Assembly: GCF_000002235.5 (NCBI RefSeq)
Contig: NW_022145543.1
Location: forward strand, 806,001 to 870,000
Direction of reading: 5' to 3'
DNA: 64,000 nucleotides
From: Strongylocentrotus purpuratus
Lineage: Eukaryota; Echinodermata; Echinoidea; Camarodonta; Strongylocentrotidae
The notes below the pieces were generated by a model. It was given only the letters and a program-made list of their open reading frames with translations. It was not told where the DNA came from and made no database searches. A program made the position numbers and the translations under genes. Shown here piece after piece: positions 1-13,900 of this stretch. Position 1 is the first letter of the stretch. Each line of letters begins with the position of its first letter.

Positions 1-1071
1 TAAATGACTCATTATTATTCATAATTAATCTATAATAACATGAGATTATGAAGCTTTAAACCATTGAATACAATTTCATTTTTGTATAGACTTAGATCAA
101 AACCCATTTTCAATGGATTCTATAGTCTACTAAGATCAACTGGGCTGAGTATTCAAGGAGGAAAGCTTAGAATTAAAACAAAAAATTGATTGATGTCATA
201 CTCTTTAAATAGACCTCCATTTGATTTTTGATCTGCCAATATTAAGAAACGCCTTTTACAATTTTGCATGTGCAGGGAAATACAAATTGCAAACTAATCA
301 AGATATGTATCAAGGAGGGCCTAATCAAACGTTTGGACCTAGGCTAATTAAGACCTAGATCTCCTCCATCCTCTTCATTTAAAAAAGGAAAAGAAAAGAA
401 AAGAAGAATAAGAAGAAAAAGAACAAGTCGGGAGGAAAAAAGGTATTAGCATGGCTGCCAAAGTCATCTTCAGACTAATTCTTTAAATTGAACAAAAGAT
501 GCACTCACAAGGTCAACACACTACAGTCTATGACAACTCAATCAACATACAAACTAAAAGTCAATGTGAATATATTACATCTATGACATCATGAAATGCC
601 TTGAAATTACAACATTTAAAACTTTCCTAAGAATGACAAAAGTTGTAAAAAGCACACAAAATGTTTACAAAATAATAAATGAGCATCCAAAGAAAATTCT
701 AGCCTTACAAAGCACTTAGTGATAATATGAAATATGATATTGACATCAAAATGATATTTATCATCAAGACCTCGATAAAACGCTAGCAAATTAATTTTGT
801 TTTTTCAGTGTTAAACTCTTATCTAATCCTACAACTTACTTCTTCTGAATGCAGGCTTTATATTCATTTAAAAATTTATTCTACCCTACGTGTTAAGTTG
901 CATGGATATATAATGACCAGGTTTGAACTTTAATCACTCTCTTTAAATTTCTTTAGTGGTAAACTCATAGTTAATCATATTTACTCTATATTTTTTTTAA
1001 AAACTTGCATGACGCTGAAACACTCCAACTATAGCTACAGTTAGAGCTCAAGTACACATACTGAACTGATT
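1..1071. other. Upstream flank without recognisable gene
   Basis: AT-rich sequence with a short purine-rich stretch around 378-440. I see no coding exon, RNA gene or clear repeat boundary here. Confidence 0.5.
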
Positions 1072-1499
1072 AAAGGATAAGTCCGATCCAACCTGAGATC
1101 AATTTAGTTTTAATAAAAGCATAAATATGAAAGAACCAAATTAGTCTAGTGAAAGTTCGAGCAATATCCGATCGAAAATAGAAAAGTTATGAATTTATGA
1201 AACAGTGGAACACAAATTGGAAACGTCACTACATATTTTGCAAGCTCTTCTCCAGTTTGCTATGTAAAGAAGATGTCCGTAATAGATTTGTGTCATACAG
1301 AAATACAGGGGTTGTATAAAAACATAGACCTAGATTAAGGGTGCGTATGATTAAAAATATCTAAACACATATATATTCCTTCATCAATAACTAAGAAAAT
1401 TAAAGTTCATTTCCTGCAATGCACATTGCTTTAAATAAAACCAACTAGGCCTAGATCTAGATCTAGGTTACCCTATATATCAGGGTGGACTACCCCTTT
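1072..1499 (+). repeat. Degraded MITE, GGGGAAGTCCACCCT family
   Basis: The right end (1478-1499) reads as the terminal repeat seen at 36548-37058, and the body shares the same order of segments: an ATTAG...GTGAAAGTT block, AAAGTTATGAATTT, a ...TTTTGCAAGCTCTTCTCC block, then GGTTGTATAAAAAC. The left end near 1072 is weak. It is older and more diverged than the copies at 36.5 and 55.0 kb. Confidence 0.6.
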
Positions 1500-1639
1500 A
1501 AACCCGCGTTCAAAAGAATCCAAGCATAGCATAGATCTAAGTATTAAAACTATTATTAAAGGTGGGCAAGTAAATTCATTATTTTCATATAATTTTATAA
1601 CTTCCTTATTTTTATTTGTCATCGTTTTTTGTTGTTGAA

Positions 1640-1733
1640 ACTTTCTCTGAGTCTGAGCTGACCTGCCTGTTTCTTTCATTTTGCTGCTTCCGTTATTAAC
1701 AAACTCATTATCAGGGGGGACTTCCCCCTTAAG
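1640..1733 (+). repeat. Right-end fragment of the same MITE family
   Basis: This stretch resembles the last ~90 bp of the 36.5-kb copy (GACCTG...TTTCTTTCATTTT...CTGCTT...ATTAAC, then GGGGGGACTTCCCCCTT). A further short end-like sequence lies at about 1896-1912. Confidence 0.45.
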
Positions 1734-2092
1734 AAAAGAATCTACAAACAAGTAAGGCTCAGCATACTTACCTAGATCTATACTTCGAAAAACTAACAGA
1801 GAGCAAGCAATGTCAATAATGTAAAGTACAAGGATGATATCTCTGAAGATCAACAAACATATTTGTTATGGAACGCTGCAAGTGGAGATTTACTTGGATT
1901 TCCCCTTTAATAATAATAATAATAGTTAAATTCATAAAAACGAATGATGGCTTTCGTATTATTTTTAATAATGTAGGGATGTGGTTATAAGCTTTATATT
2001 GAATATGCAGTCACTTAATTTGCACAGTTTTGATTTGAAACAAAAATCAAGTGTATGGACCGCTAATATTTGGAACGGTGAAAAAGGAAAAA

Positions 2093-2152
2093 ATGGCAGC
2101 GCCAAATGATTTTTTCTCTGGAGTAATTGGGAAAGTAGCTTTCGTCAATAAA
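2093..2152 (+). CDS. TEPSIN: Tepsin exon 1
   Basis: ATG with A at -3 and G at +4 opens MAAPNDFFSGVIGKVAFVNK, followed by donor GTAAGA. The human protein also starts MAA. It joins exon 2 in phase 0. No TATA box is visible upstream; the 5' UTR limit is unknown. Confidence 0.8.
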
Positions 2153-5100
2153 GTAAGAGTAAAGTTCATCCTGTTAGGATTTTTGTTGTATGTTTAAATG
2201 AAGGTTTTATTTGGATTATTGCGTGTGCATGAGCCCAGATTCAGTGTCGAGTAGACATGACTCTTTAGATTTTCTTACATTGTAGTCCCATCTGCCCGAT
2301 ATCGTGTTGGATTTAACTTCATGACAGTTGTGCAAAATTAATCGCACTTTAATACCACCTACCAGTACTAGTAGGGGCGCTTGTCCGAGAATGAGGATTG
2401 TCCGCATAAACGAGCATATATCCTCGTAAATGTGGATTTATTGCATCCTAGTAAAAAATAAGGTCCTTTAAGGATTTTTTTTTTTCTTCATCGGGGCTCT
2501 GTGAGTTTCTGGTTCCTGGACCTGGCTGAACTGCGCGCTGGCGATGCTAAAAATGGATTCCGCATAAGAAAATAACCCCAGTTCACCGTCTACTTTTATG
2601 GGTTGTCCTTCTTCCCGGGGATATTTTGCTCATAAGGTGAAAGTCTCTGTACAATACTACAAATTCAATGCGGAATCCGTTTTCGCATCGCACACGCGAG
2701 GATCGGAAATGAGAAACTTCTGCAAAAATGCGGACGTGTCGGCTGCGTTTACGAAGACAATCCTTGTTTATGCAGATGATGCTTATTCGGTGCTTGTTCA
2801 GAAACCTATCCAAAATTTGAGCCGTAACTCTGGCGTGGAGACAGGCCTGCGTGGAGATACCCTACTAATAGTAAAACATAGACTCTAACCAAAATGAAGT
2901 AAATATTCATTAAATATCCAAATGAAGATCATGAGTTAAAAGTCGTTATGTTTATTACCTGTTTTGTGTCAATTTTCTTGTTATTTTCGGAGTATTTTTC
3001 GGATAGTTCTCTCGGTAACTGTGTTAATTTATTATGGGCGTTCCCAACTCAAGCTATGCTTTCCGGGTTTTAGCCTCCTTCCGTACCTGAATTATTTACT
3101 GTATACTCTATGTTGAAATAATTGTTACATATCATGTATATATACATTGTGTTTCATATTGTACTTTTGAGAAGGAAATAAATGTTAATAAATACTAATA
3201 CAAATATAAACTAAACGTTGATATTAGTATACATACACTTTTTCACAGGTTTCATGGCAAACCGCTACACAATACCGATATTACGGTAAATAACTTCACA
3301 CAGACGCGCGCCCGCCCGCAACCCACCATCGGTATGCACTCGTATTAAAATATGTGCCCCAAGATAAAGATAAAACGAAAAAATGAAAAAATGAATACTG
3401 TGTAATGTAGACGTGCTAATAGTTGGTAACAATCAGGCGCGTAGCCAGGGGGAGGGGGCTGTGGGGGGCGTCGCCGCCAAAAAACGCTGGCCAAAAAAAA
3501 AAAAAAAAAAAAAAAAAAGAAGAAAGGAAGAGGACGTAGGAAGAAAAAAGATTAAGAGTCGAGAACGTTACAACGAATCGTCTTCTTTCTCTAATAATTT
3601 AATGAAACGTCAAAGCTTCCGCTTCGGGCAGGAGGAGGGGGGGGGGGGAAATGAATTCAGACAAGGATTAAGAGTCGAGGACAGTCCAACGAATCGTCTT
3701 CTTTCTCTAATAATTTGATGAAACGTCAAAGCTTTCGTGCTTCGCGCGGGAGGGGGGAAACTCCCCCTTTCCTGAAATGAAATCCTGGCTACGCGCTTGG
3801 TAACAATATGAAACCTTTTTCTTGTTTGACAGTGGCCATTGCTTTTGAAGGCGACTCAGGACGATGATATTCCAACTCCTGGTTATCTCTTCAAGGAAAT
3901 AGCAGGCAAGTTTACTGTGTTTATTATAGAAATGTTCCTTCTCATTGGCCATTTTCACTATTGCGAATGTTCATCCCCTTCTTTCTTATGCTTATCTGAT
4001 GTTGGGTGATTATTTGCAATGTGTCTTGAGTCACATATATCATGTCCATTCATTAAATTAAGAAAAATGAAAATGTCATGGTATGACCTTGTAGTAATAA
4101 CGTTATTAAATGGTCATAATCAAGATATTTCTCATTTTTAGATGAAATAAATAGAAAAGGATGAAGAGACATAGCTCGTATGAGACGATTTGCACAGAAT
4201 TATCCTACGGTAAATGCTATTTTCATTCCAACATCATGGCAGATTATCTACCATAAATGCCACTCTCCCCTGTATCTGGCACTGGTCATTGCATTCTCTC
4301 TCCCCCCCCCCCCCCTTACCCCCTACCCACCCCCCTTACCCCCTACCCACCCCCAACACTGCTGTTGTGTCAGTCATGTTTTGATAGAACTTAAGTTCCG
4401 GTTGCACATTTTTTTTATGTCATTTTGGAAAATGACATGAAAATAATTGCTCTTCTAATTCCGTCGTATTCAAAAGAAAACAAAATGAACTGAAGTATTT
4501 GGATCAAACAACCTACATGCAACTTGTACTTATAGTCCCATATTCACATTTCTGCATTCTGCAAATGTGACCCGGCACCACAAAATCAACAAAAAGTCGC
4601 AAAAATTATTTTCCTGATTTCATCTGATTATGAAAGAAGAAGTTCTCCTCATTAAAATGGTATATTACTTGTCCAAATTGAAGCTTCCTAACCCTTTCAA
4701 TTTAGTGAATGAAAAGAGCTGGTGAGGGAGGTTACTGGTATTAAATTGTGAGAAAGAGAGCTTTAAAGTTTGGGGCTATTCAAGCATGCGGAGCAAGCAA
4801 ACCACAGGGAAATCAATAGAAGGGTGAATCAAAAGGCCATAGCAACCACTATGAAGAGATTTTCAGATTAGGCTGAAATTTGGCCTGATGGTCAAACATA
4901 GTCTGTTCATTATGTTTCTGAGGTTTCAATGTGTGGACTTAAGTCTTTCAAAAGTTATTATGTTGTAAATGTATAGAGTTGTAATTGGACAGATTAAGTG
5001 AACTGCAACATAGTGCCGAGACACCTGCACTAGACAATGCCTATTCATGGTGGACCCGGAGTCTTTTTGTTCCCCCTTACATAACACTGCTTGTCACCTA

Positions 5101-7895
5101 TCTTGTTTTGTATACATCTGGGCAATTATTTGTAACCACATTATGAACTTGCTTTATACTTAATTCCCATACTGTTTTCTTTCTCACAGGAGGTTCAAAG
5201 TATTTTTACTATGACTTGCTCTTTCATTTCCAGTAGCCATCCTGATGATAATTAATGGAAGCAATTCATAAATACCAGCCAGAAAGTGGTATAAAAATAA
5301 AGAAAGGCAGGAGACACACAGTAAAGACACCAACATAGAATAACGTAAAATAGAAAGAATGAGAGAGAGAGACAGTGAGGGAAAAGAAGGGGGAGAATTA
5401 TGATAGCTGTAAGCAAAATGATGATATCAAGAGTGTGAATGTGTGTTTACAATAAGAACTTGATTTCAAAACTCTTATGGGAGAATAAATTTGGAAGCAC
5501 AGAAATGAAAACAAAATTATTTAGGGAATGTCACAACTCTTTCTCATCCTGTATCACAAGTTTAAAAATGCAACAACTCTCTCTCATCCTTTATCACAAG
5601 TTTGAAAATGCAACAACTCTTTCTCATCCTGTATCACAAGTTTAAAATGCAACAACTCTTTCTCATCCTTTATCACAAGTTTAAAAATGCAACAACTCTT
5701 TCTCATCCTTTATCACAAGTTTGAAAATGCAACAACTCTTTCTCATCCTTTATCACAAGTTTGAAAATGCAACAACTCTTTCTCATCCTGTATCACAAGT
5801 TTAAAATGCAACAACTCTTTCTCATCCTTTATCACAAGTTTAAAAATGCAACAACTCTTTCTCATCGTGTATCACAAGTTTAAAATGCAACAACTCTTTC
5901 TCATCCTTTATCACAAGTTTGAAAATGCAACAACTCAAGCGACTCGAAGTCGTTAACGGAGAATATAAGACGAACGCAAATCTGGAACTCGGATGTGAAA
6001 GCGGATACAAACAAAATGGCGCGCCGCACTGATTGCTATAACGGACCAATCACAGCCCGCGTAGCACGACCCGTTAGCAACGACTGACCATTTCCGGACT
6101 ACGATAATTTCGCTCGGGAAAAGTGATCAAATTTTGGAAGAGACCGAAGGCTGTGCGAAAAAAAGTGGTCTAGAAAAACCGTTTAAAACACATCTTCTAC
6201 TATGTTTTAGACTTCCAAATTTTGATACTAGGTACAGAAAAGACCACTCTTTCAGAAAATGCAAAAAAACAAAAATCTATTTTTTTCACCTAAATTGACA
6301 TTTTAGCTGATTACGGAGAATCGCTGGTTGCGACTTTTTGTTGGTTTTGTGGTGCCGGGTCACAAATGTGCCTTTCAGCAAGATTGGATATACTTCTTAT
6401 AATGTTGGTGATTCCAACACAAAACACTATACTCCAATTCTTATATAGGTAGTACATTATCCACCTTTCCAAATTGCTTCACAGCGGTTTCTTTCAAATC
6501 TTAATCATATGAGACTGGTGGAAAGTTGTAATGTAAATGAATCATTAAATTCTTTGAAGACCAGACTGACCACTCATGGGTTTGGTTGAGTCAAGTAGAG
6601 TAATTTTATTAGAAATACAGGAAAATTTGGTCCAGTGTGAGAAAGATTCAAGTGCTCTATTGTAAGTGAGCATTAGCATGCAAGTGTTATGTTTTAGATA
6701 TTGTATTTAAGAGAGTTCTCTTGGATGTTCTTCAGGAAGAAGGAAAAAAATATTACAAGCACTTTAAATAGTTTTGATTAATTTCTTGATTTTTATTAGC
6801 AAATATGTGTGTCACATGTACTTTCTATGTTGAGTTTACAATTTTACATGACTTGTTTATGATTCTCTTAAATTCACAGATATTACATATGAATCTGGAA
6901 GTAATTGTCAATGTCTGGTTGACTTCCTGGTGGAGAGACTAGAGAAGAAATCATGCCACATCAAATACAAGGTATGGCTCTAGTATACAAATAATGCATG
7001 TGAATTAATTTATTTTACGTTCTATCTGCACTCGAGTTGAGGCTGTATGCAGCTAGCAAAGTTGTCAGGCTGAGTATGTACAGTAGGTGCATATGTACAG
7101 CCTCAACAATGCAGATAGATCTTATAATGAAAGAATGAAAACCGGCATCATTTGTTTCATATAATGAAACTCCTAGATCCTTGTTACTTGATGTAAAAAA
7201 TAATTAATGTCAAGATTGCTTTGTGCCATTATCATTGACAAATGAATCCCAAGTTTAATAAAAGGCTTAATAGGCCCACCACAGTATGAGTAAACTAACC
7301 TCTGCTGCACTTCACATGCTAAAAAAATTGTTGGATAGTACTGGAAAGTGGAAACTATTGTCCGCTTTTTCATTTAAAAGAAACATTGGATAGACCCAGT
7401 AAATTAATCACATGTGATCACATTTGACCAATTATTTGATTAGGATCTATGAGTGAGTTGTATATATAAAAATGACTGAGGTTGAGACATAAACAGAGAG
7501 ACAGAGAGAGAGGGAGGGAGAGGGGGTGGGGGGGGGGGGTGAGAGAGAGAGAGTGAGAGACAAACAAGTGAGATTGGCAAATAAGGTGGGGGGGGGGGGC
7601 AAAAGACGGAGAGCTAGGTGTATCATGGGTATGAAGATAGAGAGGTAGAATGAAAAAAAAAGGAAGAATGGCAAGGAGAAAGGTAGAATATAAAGAAAAT
7701 TCATCAAAGAAGTAACAGGGAAAAGGAGAGAAATAAAGAAATATAGGCAGAGAGAGAGAGAGAGAGAGAGAGAAAGGACAAGGCAAAAGGTTATAATAGA
7801 AAGAATCAGATAAAAGTAATCAATTGTAAATAGTAACAATGCAAGAGAGAGAAATAAAGGGAGATTGGGCAGAGAGGGAGAGAGAGAGAGAGAGA

Positions 7896-7939
<44 letters not shown>

Positions 7940-10900
7940 CACACAAAAAGCTGAAGTGTTTGATATTTATTTATTATAGATATTTGTGCAGATCATCAAA
8001 AAAGAAGAAGTGGGAGAACAGTGTAGAAAAAAAAGAAAGCTTTGTTTAAAGAGAGAAAGTGGGGATAGAATCATGGACAAATCATGCAAATAAAGAGCTG
8101 TCAACAGAAGAGAGAGAGGATTTTATTTTCACCAGAGGAATTTCCTGTATACCGTATCATGGTAATCCACAAACAGAAATTCAAATGTGTCAGAGTGTTT
8201 CTTTGAAGGAGTAAGAACTGATGTGAATGAAGCTTGAAGCCCCTTTCCAGGTCCTGCTGATGGGTCCTGGTCTCCTGGAAGCTGAACCATTTTTTGAATC
8301 ATTTTCAAATGACAATTATTTAAAATATATTATATGAAAATGTTGCAGTGGAATTTTAACCTGTTGTTTCAAAATTCAATTGAAACTTGTTGCTTTGACA
8401 TGTTAAAACTCTTTTAGACCACCAGCTGGTATTTTCTTTTTATATATCATCTTCATATACCACTGGTCAATGTTTTGTCATTTGTCTTATTAGGTTCTTA
8501 AGATAATGCTTCATTTGGTTGAGCAAGGCCATCCATCTTACTGTGAAGGTCTAAGACGTAAAGCTCAGGGGATCCAATCATCTGCAAGTAAGTCTTATTT
8601 ATAAGTTTGTTAAAATAATCATCATTCTTAGAATAAAGTTTTATTTAGGTAGATTAGTGAAATGTATTTACCCGAAAAAGACACTTCCAGAATGCAAAGT
8701 GCATAATTAATAATGTTTGTTAATTAAAAGTTTTTTGACATATCTGAATGAAAGTTTAGCTAACATTAAGCCTAATTTAGATGGTACATGCATATACCGG
8801 CTTTATGACCTAACAATCTTGTGATAAAATGTTGTGATGAAATTGACATTATTCCAATATATTTTTTGTACACATGTACATGTATATAATTAAATTTCTC
8901 TGACAGCACCCCTTGCTAGGACCTTTGTTATGTGCAGCCTTTTTTGTCACCCCAAACTTTCAATTCATTTAGTACCAACAAAACGCACAGATCTACCATG
9001 GTTTATGAGTATAAATTTTCAATTTCATAGTGACATGAATTTTGTTTTAATTTTCTGTAATATTATGGAATGGAGAGGTTGACACATGGCTCCATAAATC
9101 GGTAGACTATAATTTTTCCTAACATATGTGCTTTTTCTTTTTCAACAACAGAGTGCAGTGGTCCCCCTGACCCCCTCCACGGTATGGCCCCCTACGTTGC
9201 TGTGAGAAAAGCAGCTAAGGTAAGTAAGATATTAACTTTACCTTAGGAACTCTTGGTTTAACCTTTGAACTTCCTCCAAACCTAGGAGAGTGTTCTATTT
9301 CATTTTGGCATGAATTCTTTCATTTTCAAGTTCAAGTTCATGTAATCCAGTTGGTAAACTGCATGTTTTTCCAAATACAGAATTTTCTGAGTTTATTGTT
9401 AAAAGAGAAATTCAGTGATCAGATTTCAGCTCATTTGCTTGAATAAATAAATAGACAAATAAATCTGTATTCTGGATTAAATATAATATTCTGTTCTTTA
9501 ATAGCACATATTCATAATACAGTTATAATGTCCCATATTCACTTCCAAAGAGATTTAGAAGTCAATACCGTAGCTATAGCTCCGGTAGCCATTCTCAGTG
9601 CACAGCTAGTGCATTTCAAGTAGTAATTACAGAATTACTATGTAATAAGTAAAAAAATTCTGGAGGAAGAGACAAATTTGTATAGTTGTGTTCAGGTGAA
9701 TATTTTATGGTGATGAATATTTTCATTTTGTTTGTACAGGCTTTGAGTGAGAGGTTATTTGACACCGAGGTCACACACAGCAGACCGTCCAATCATGCTT
9801 GGAAGCAGGGTCACATGACACATGGCACAAGGCAGTCAATAGAGGGCACCACCAAGAAGATGGAAGGATTTGGGAATACTCCAGTTGTATCACAGAGTAA
9901 GATGCTTATTTACTGTGCCATACACACCTAAACAAATGCAATGAGATGTATTTGAAAAGTCTGCTTTCTGTCCTTGAGTTTACATGTAGAGGTATTATGT
10001 TTCTTCCTGTTAAAACCCACTTTCAGTTTGCAAAGATAGTTTTTTTTTAATTTGTATAATTATCATTAGTCTAATCAATTGTTAAGGCAGTGGTCATGTG
10101 TTAAGGCAGTGGTCATGCAGGAATGGGTCGTATCAATTTTATTCTGACCTGATTTTTCCCCTATTCATTTTTTTGTTGTTGTTGTTGGGGGGTGACCCCT
10201 TTGCTTCCCTCTATCTCAATCTGCCTATGACATGGTATGAGTATTATGTACAGATTCATACTTTGACAACTCAAAAGTTACAGACTTTCTTGGTAAGACC
10301 ATGTGGTAGCCTTAGTGAAAATGCTGTTGATATATTCTTTCGTCAAAAGGCTACCACATGGTATCACCGAAAGCCTCCAGTCGTAAATACTCAATTGCCA
10401 TGGAAACCTACAGAGAACAACTTAAAACAATTTGTAACATAACTTGTGATGGCACAGCAGAGGTTAAACAAATTTAAAATATCATCCTACAGAGCCGGTC
10501 ACCATTGAATCTCTCGGGGAGACGATGAGGGGCGGCTTACAGCAGATAGCCAGCAAGCTGAGCGGGGAGAATAAAAGTGCAATGACCTTTAACCAGGCTG
10601 ATACAGGTTACAAGCCTCTCCATGGATACGACCCGACCTCCAACCATAGTCTTCAGAGCCCAGTGAGGCAGAGTGAGTATCCTTGCAGAAATGTGTCCTA
10701 AATGACATCCTCTTTCACATTACGATACAATTTAAGTAAAATTTTGCCATCAAATTTTTGGGGCTCCCAACACTTTAGAGGGTCTTAAACATATTGATAA
10801 CTAAACAAATATAATTAATTATAAAAACATCCCCCCTCCCCCGTTGAAGATTGATCATCACATACACAGATTAGTTTTTTTTTTATTGATAACTAAACAA

Positions 10901-13900
10901 ATATAATTAATTATAAAAACATCCCCCCTCCCCCGTTGAAGATTGATCATCACATACACAGATTAGTTTTTGAAGTCATCAGTTATCAGAAAAGTGAACG
11001 ATGTAGATATATTCATCTTCAAACCTCCTCCTATTTTTCAAAGAGAAATATTTCAAGACATTTAACCATAATGTAATTCAAGTTCCATAGGCAAATTGAA
11101 CTGATCAGTTTTTGTACTTAATGTACATGTGTGGGTAAAACACCATGTCAAAGGATATGACTGAAAAAAGCTAGTCTTTCCTATTCCATGGAAAATTGTT
11201 TTATGAAGATTGACAATTTAATATTTCATTCATGAAACAATATATATCTTTAAATTTGATGACAGACGAGGCATTAGTGATAACAGGGCCCTGTCTTATA
11301 AAGAGTTGATATCAATCGCAACTTACTTGCAATTGATATCTATCGCAACTTTGGACATGAGAGATAGGAGACTGTAAACTTGCGATTGATTGGAGGACTT
11401 ACGATTGATTTGGATCAATCGCAACTCATTATAAAAAGGGGCCCTGATGACTTCAAAGATTTGACTGTGTAAATGAAGATCTATCTTAAAGAACCCTGAG
11501 TTGCTGAATATTTGGGCAGCTATTCAAAGGAAATTACATATTTTATTTTTCAGTTATGGAGCAAAAATCAGTGCCTGATATAATTATTTATGCACTTGTC
11601 TTTCATTAACAAGCCAATTATATCAAAATATTACAATGGAGTGTATTAAAGGACAGGGCAAGATTGACAGATGTTGTGTAAAAACACCCCCCCCCCCCCA
11701 AAAAAAAAAAAACTTCCCTGCAGATCCCCATAGTGTCCAGGTAGTAAGGGACCGGTAAACATAGAATCCCATTATCTTGTTTTGGACACATGGGAAAAAG
11801 GGGAAAAAGCACAAAAGTGGAGCCCTAGAAAGGTTGAATTGTTTTCCATGACATAATGACTGTCGACTGTCAACTGTCATTCACCCCCTCCTGTCATTCA
11901 CCTCCTGTCATTCACCCCCTCCTCCCCCCCCCCCCCATGGAGGGGGGGGGGAGGGGGTGAGGGAACCACAAGTTTACCTGTCACAGGTTGGTTCTGTTTT
12001 CAAATCATCATCTATCCTTGCTGTTCACCTTGTACTCCTAGGCTTGATGAGTAGCGGCTCTTCCCAGTGGTCTCCTCAGCATAGTATACCCACAGACTAC
12101 TCCCCTGTTATGCTGGATGATGATGGGGATGAGATAAGGAGAGAAACCATCTCCAAGGCAACACAAGCATCATCATCATCATCATCATCAACATTATCAA
12201 GACGTTGGCAACATCCGAGAATAGATACTCCACATACTGAAGGGTCTTCTATGCTGAAAGGTATGTAGAAATATTTGTGATACATATATTGTATTGTCTT
12301 TTTATTGCTTAGTTTGCATTTTTATGCCTCCGTTACGAAGTATCCGGAGGCAAATTATGTTTTTGGGTTGTCCGTACGTCCTGTTTTCGTGATCGCGTTA
12401 TCTCAAGAACCGATAGATGGATTCCTGCCAAACTTAGGTCATGTATGTATCTTGCAGAGCTAATGAATTTATTTGATTTTAGGATCATGAGGTCAAAGGT
12501 CAAAGGTCACAGTGCTCATTGTGTATGCAAAAATTGCTTGTGATTGCATTATCTCAAGAACTGATTTATGGATTCCTGCCAAACTTAGATCATGTATGTA
12601 TCTTGCAGAGTAAATGAACTGATTAGATTTGGGGTCATGAGATCAAAGGTCAAAGGTCATGGTGCTCATTTTATATGAAACAATAGCTTGTGATCACATT
12701 ATTTTTAGAACTGATGGACGGATTACCATCAATCTTCGATCATGTATGTATCTCAAATGAACTGATTAGATTTGGGGTCATGAGGTCAAAGGTCAAAGGT
12801 CATGGTGCTCATTTTATATGAAACAATAGCTTGTGATCACATTATTTTTAGAACCAATGGACAGATTACCATCAAACTTAGATCATGTATGTATCTTGCA
12901 GAGCAAATGAACTGATTAGATTTGGGGTCATGAGGTCAAAGGTCAAAGGTCTTGGTGCTCATTTTATATGAAACAATAGCTTGTGATCACATTATTTTTA
13001 GAACCAATGGACAGATTACCATCAAACTTAGATCATGTATGTATCTTGCAGAGCCGATGAATTGATTAGATTTTGGGGTCATGAGGTCAAAGGTAGAAGG
13101 TCACAGTGCTCATTATGTATGCAAAAATAACTTGTGATCACGTTATCTGAAGAACTGATTGATGGATTACTGCCAAACGCAGGACATGTATGCTTAGCCA
13201 ATGAACTGATTAGATTTGGGGTCATGAGGTCAAAGGTCAAAGGTCATGGTGCTCATTTTATATGAAATGCTTGTGATCACATTATTTTTAGAACCGATGG
13301 ACGGATTACCATCAAACTCAAGACATGTATGTATCTTGCAAGGCCAATGAACTGATTAGATTTTAGGGTCATGAGATCCAAGATAAAAGGGTCAAAAATG
13401 TATATGAAAAATAGGTTGTAATCACGATATTCTGAGAACCTGTTATCAGTGGATTACAATTAAACTTGAATTTGGAAAATTGGTTCTGTTTTGGTTTGTG
13501 AAATCGCTCTATGGCGGAGGCATCATTTTCGACTGCGCGCAGTCAAAGTTCCATCTAGTTATTTATTATATGTGTAAGTTTCATATATTTAGTAATTTTA
13601 GTAATTTTGTATGGTGTAACATAGTGATTACAACATTAACAAATTCATAATTTTTGTAATGGTTGTTGGAATTCGTTCAAACGTTCATCAGTCTGCTTCT
13701 CTGATGTTTATGCTTTATTTTAGTGCAGTTTGCTATTAAGGTTGGATTTCCTTGAATGTATCGTATAGAGGCTCTGCCGGATGCATACCAGATCCATTGG
13801 AGCGCTAGAAGAATCACCTTTATGTTTTAATACTTGATTGAAGCAGGGCTGGAATTTTTATGATGCAGTACATTGTTTGAACTGCTTTCTTCTTTGTATA

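Noticed and set aside
2598-2888. 96-residue frame in intron 1
   Set aside because: It crosses a fold-back element and has a matching antisense frame, as expected for a palindrome.
7418-7944. Long minus-strand frames rich in Ser/Leu/Pro and Cys/Val
   Set aside because: They come entirely from GA, poly-G and CA microsatellites.
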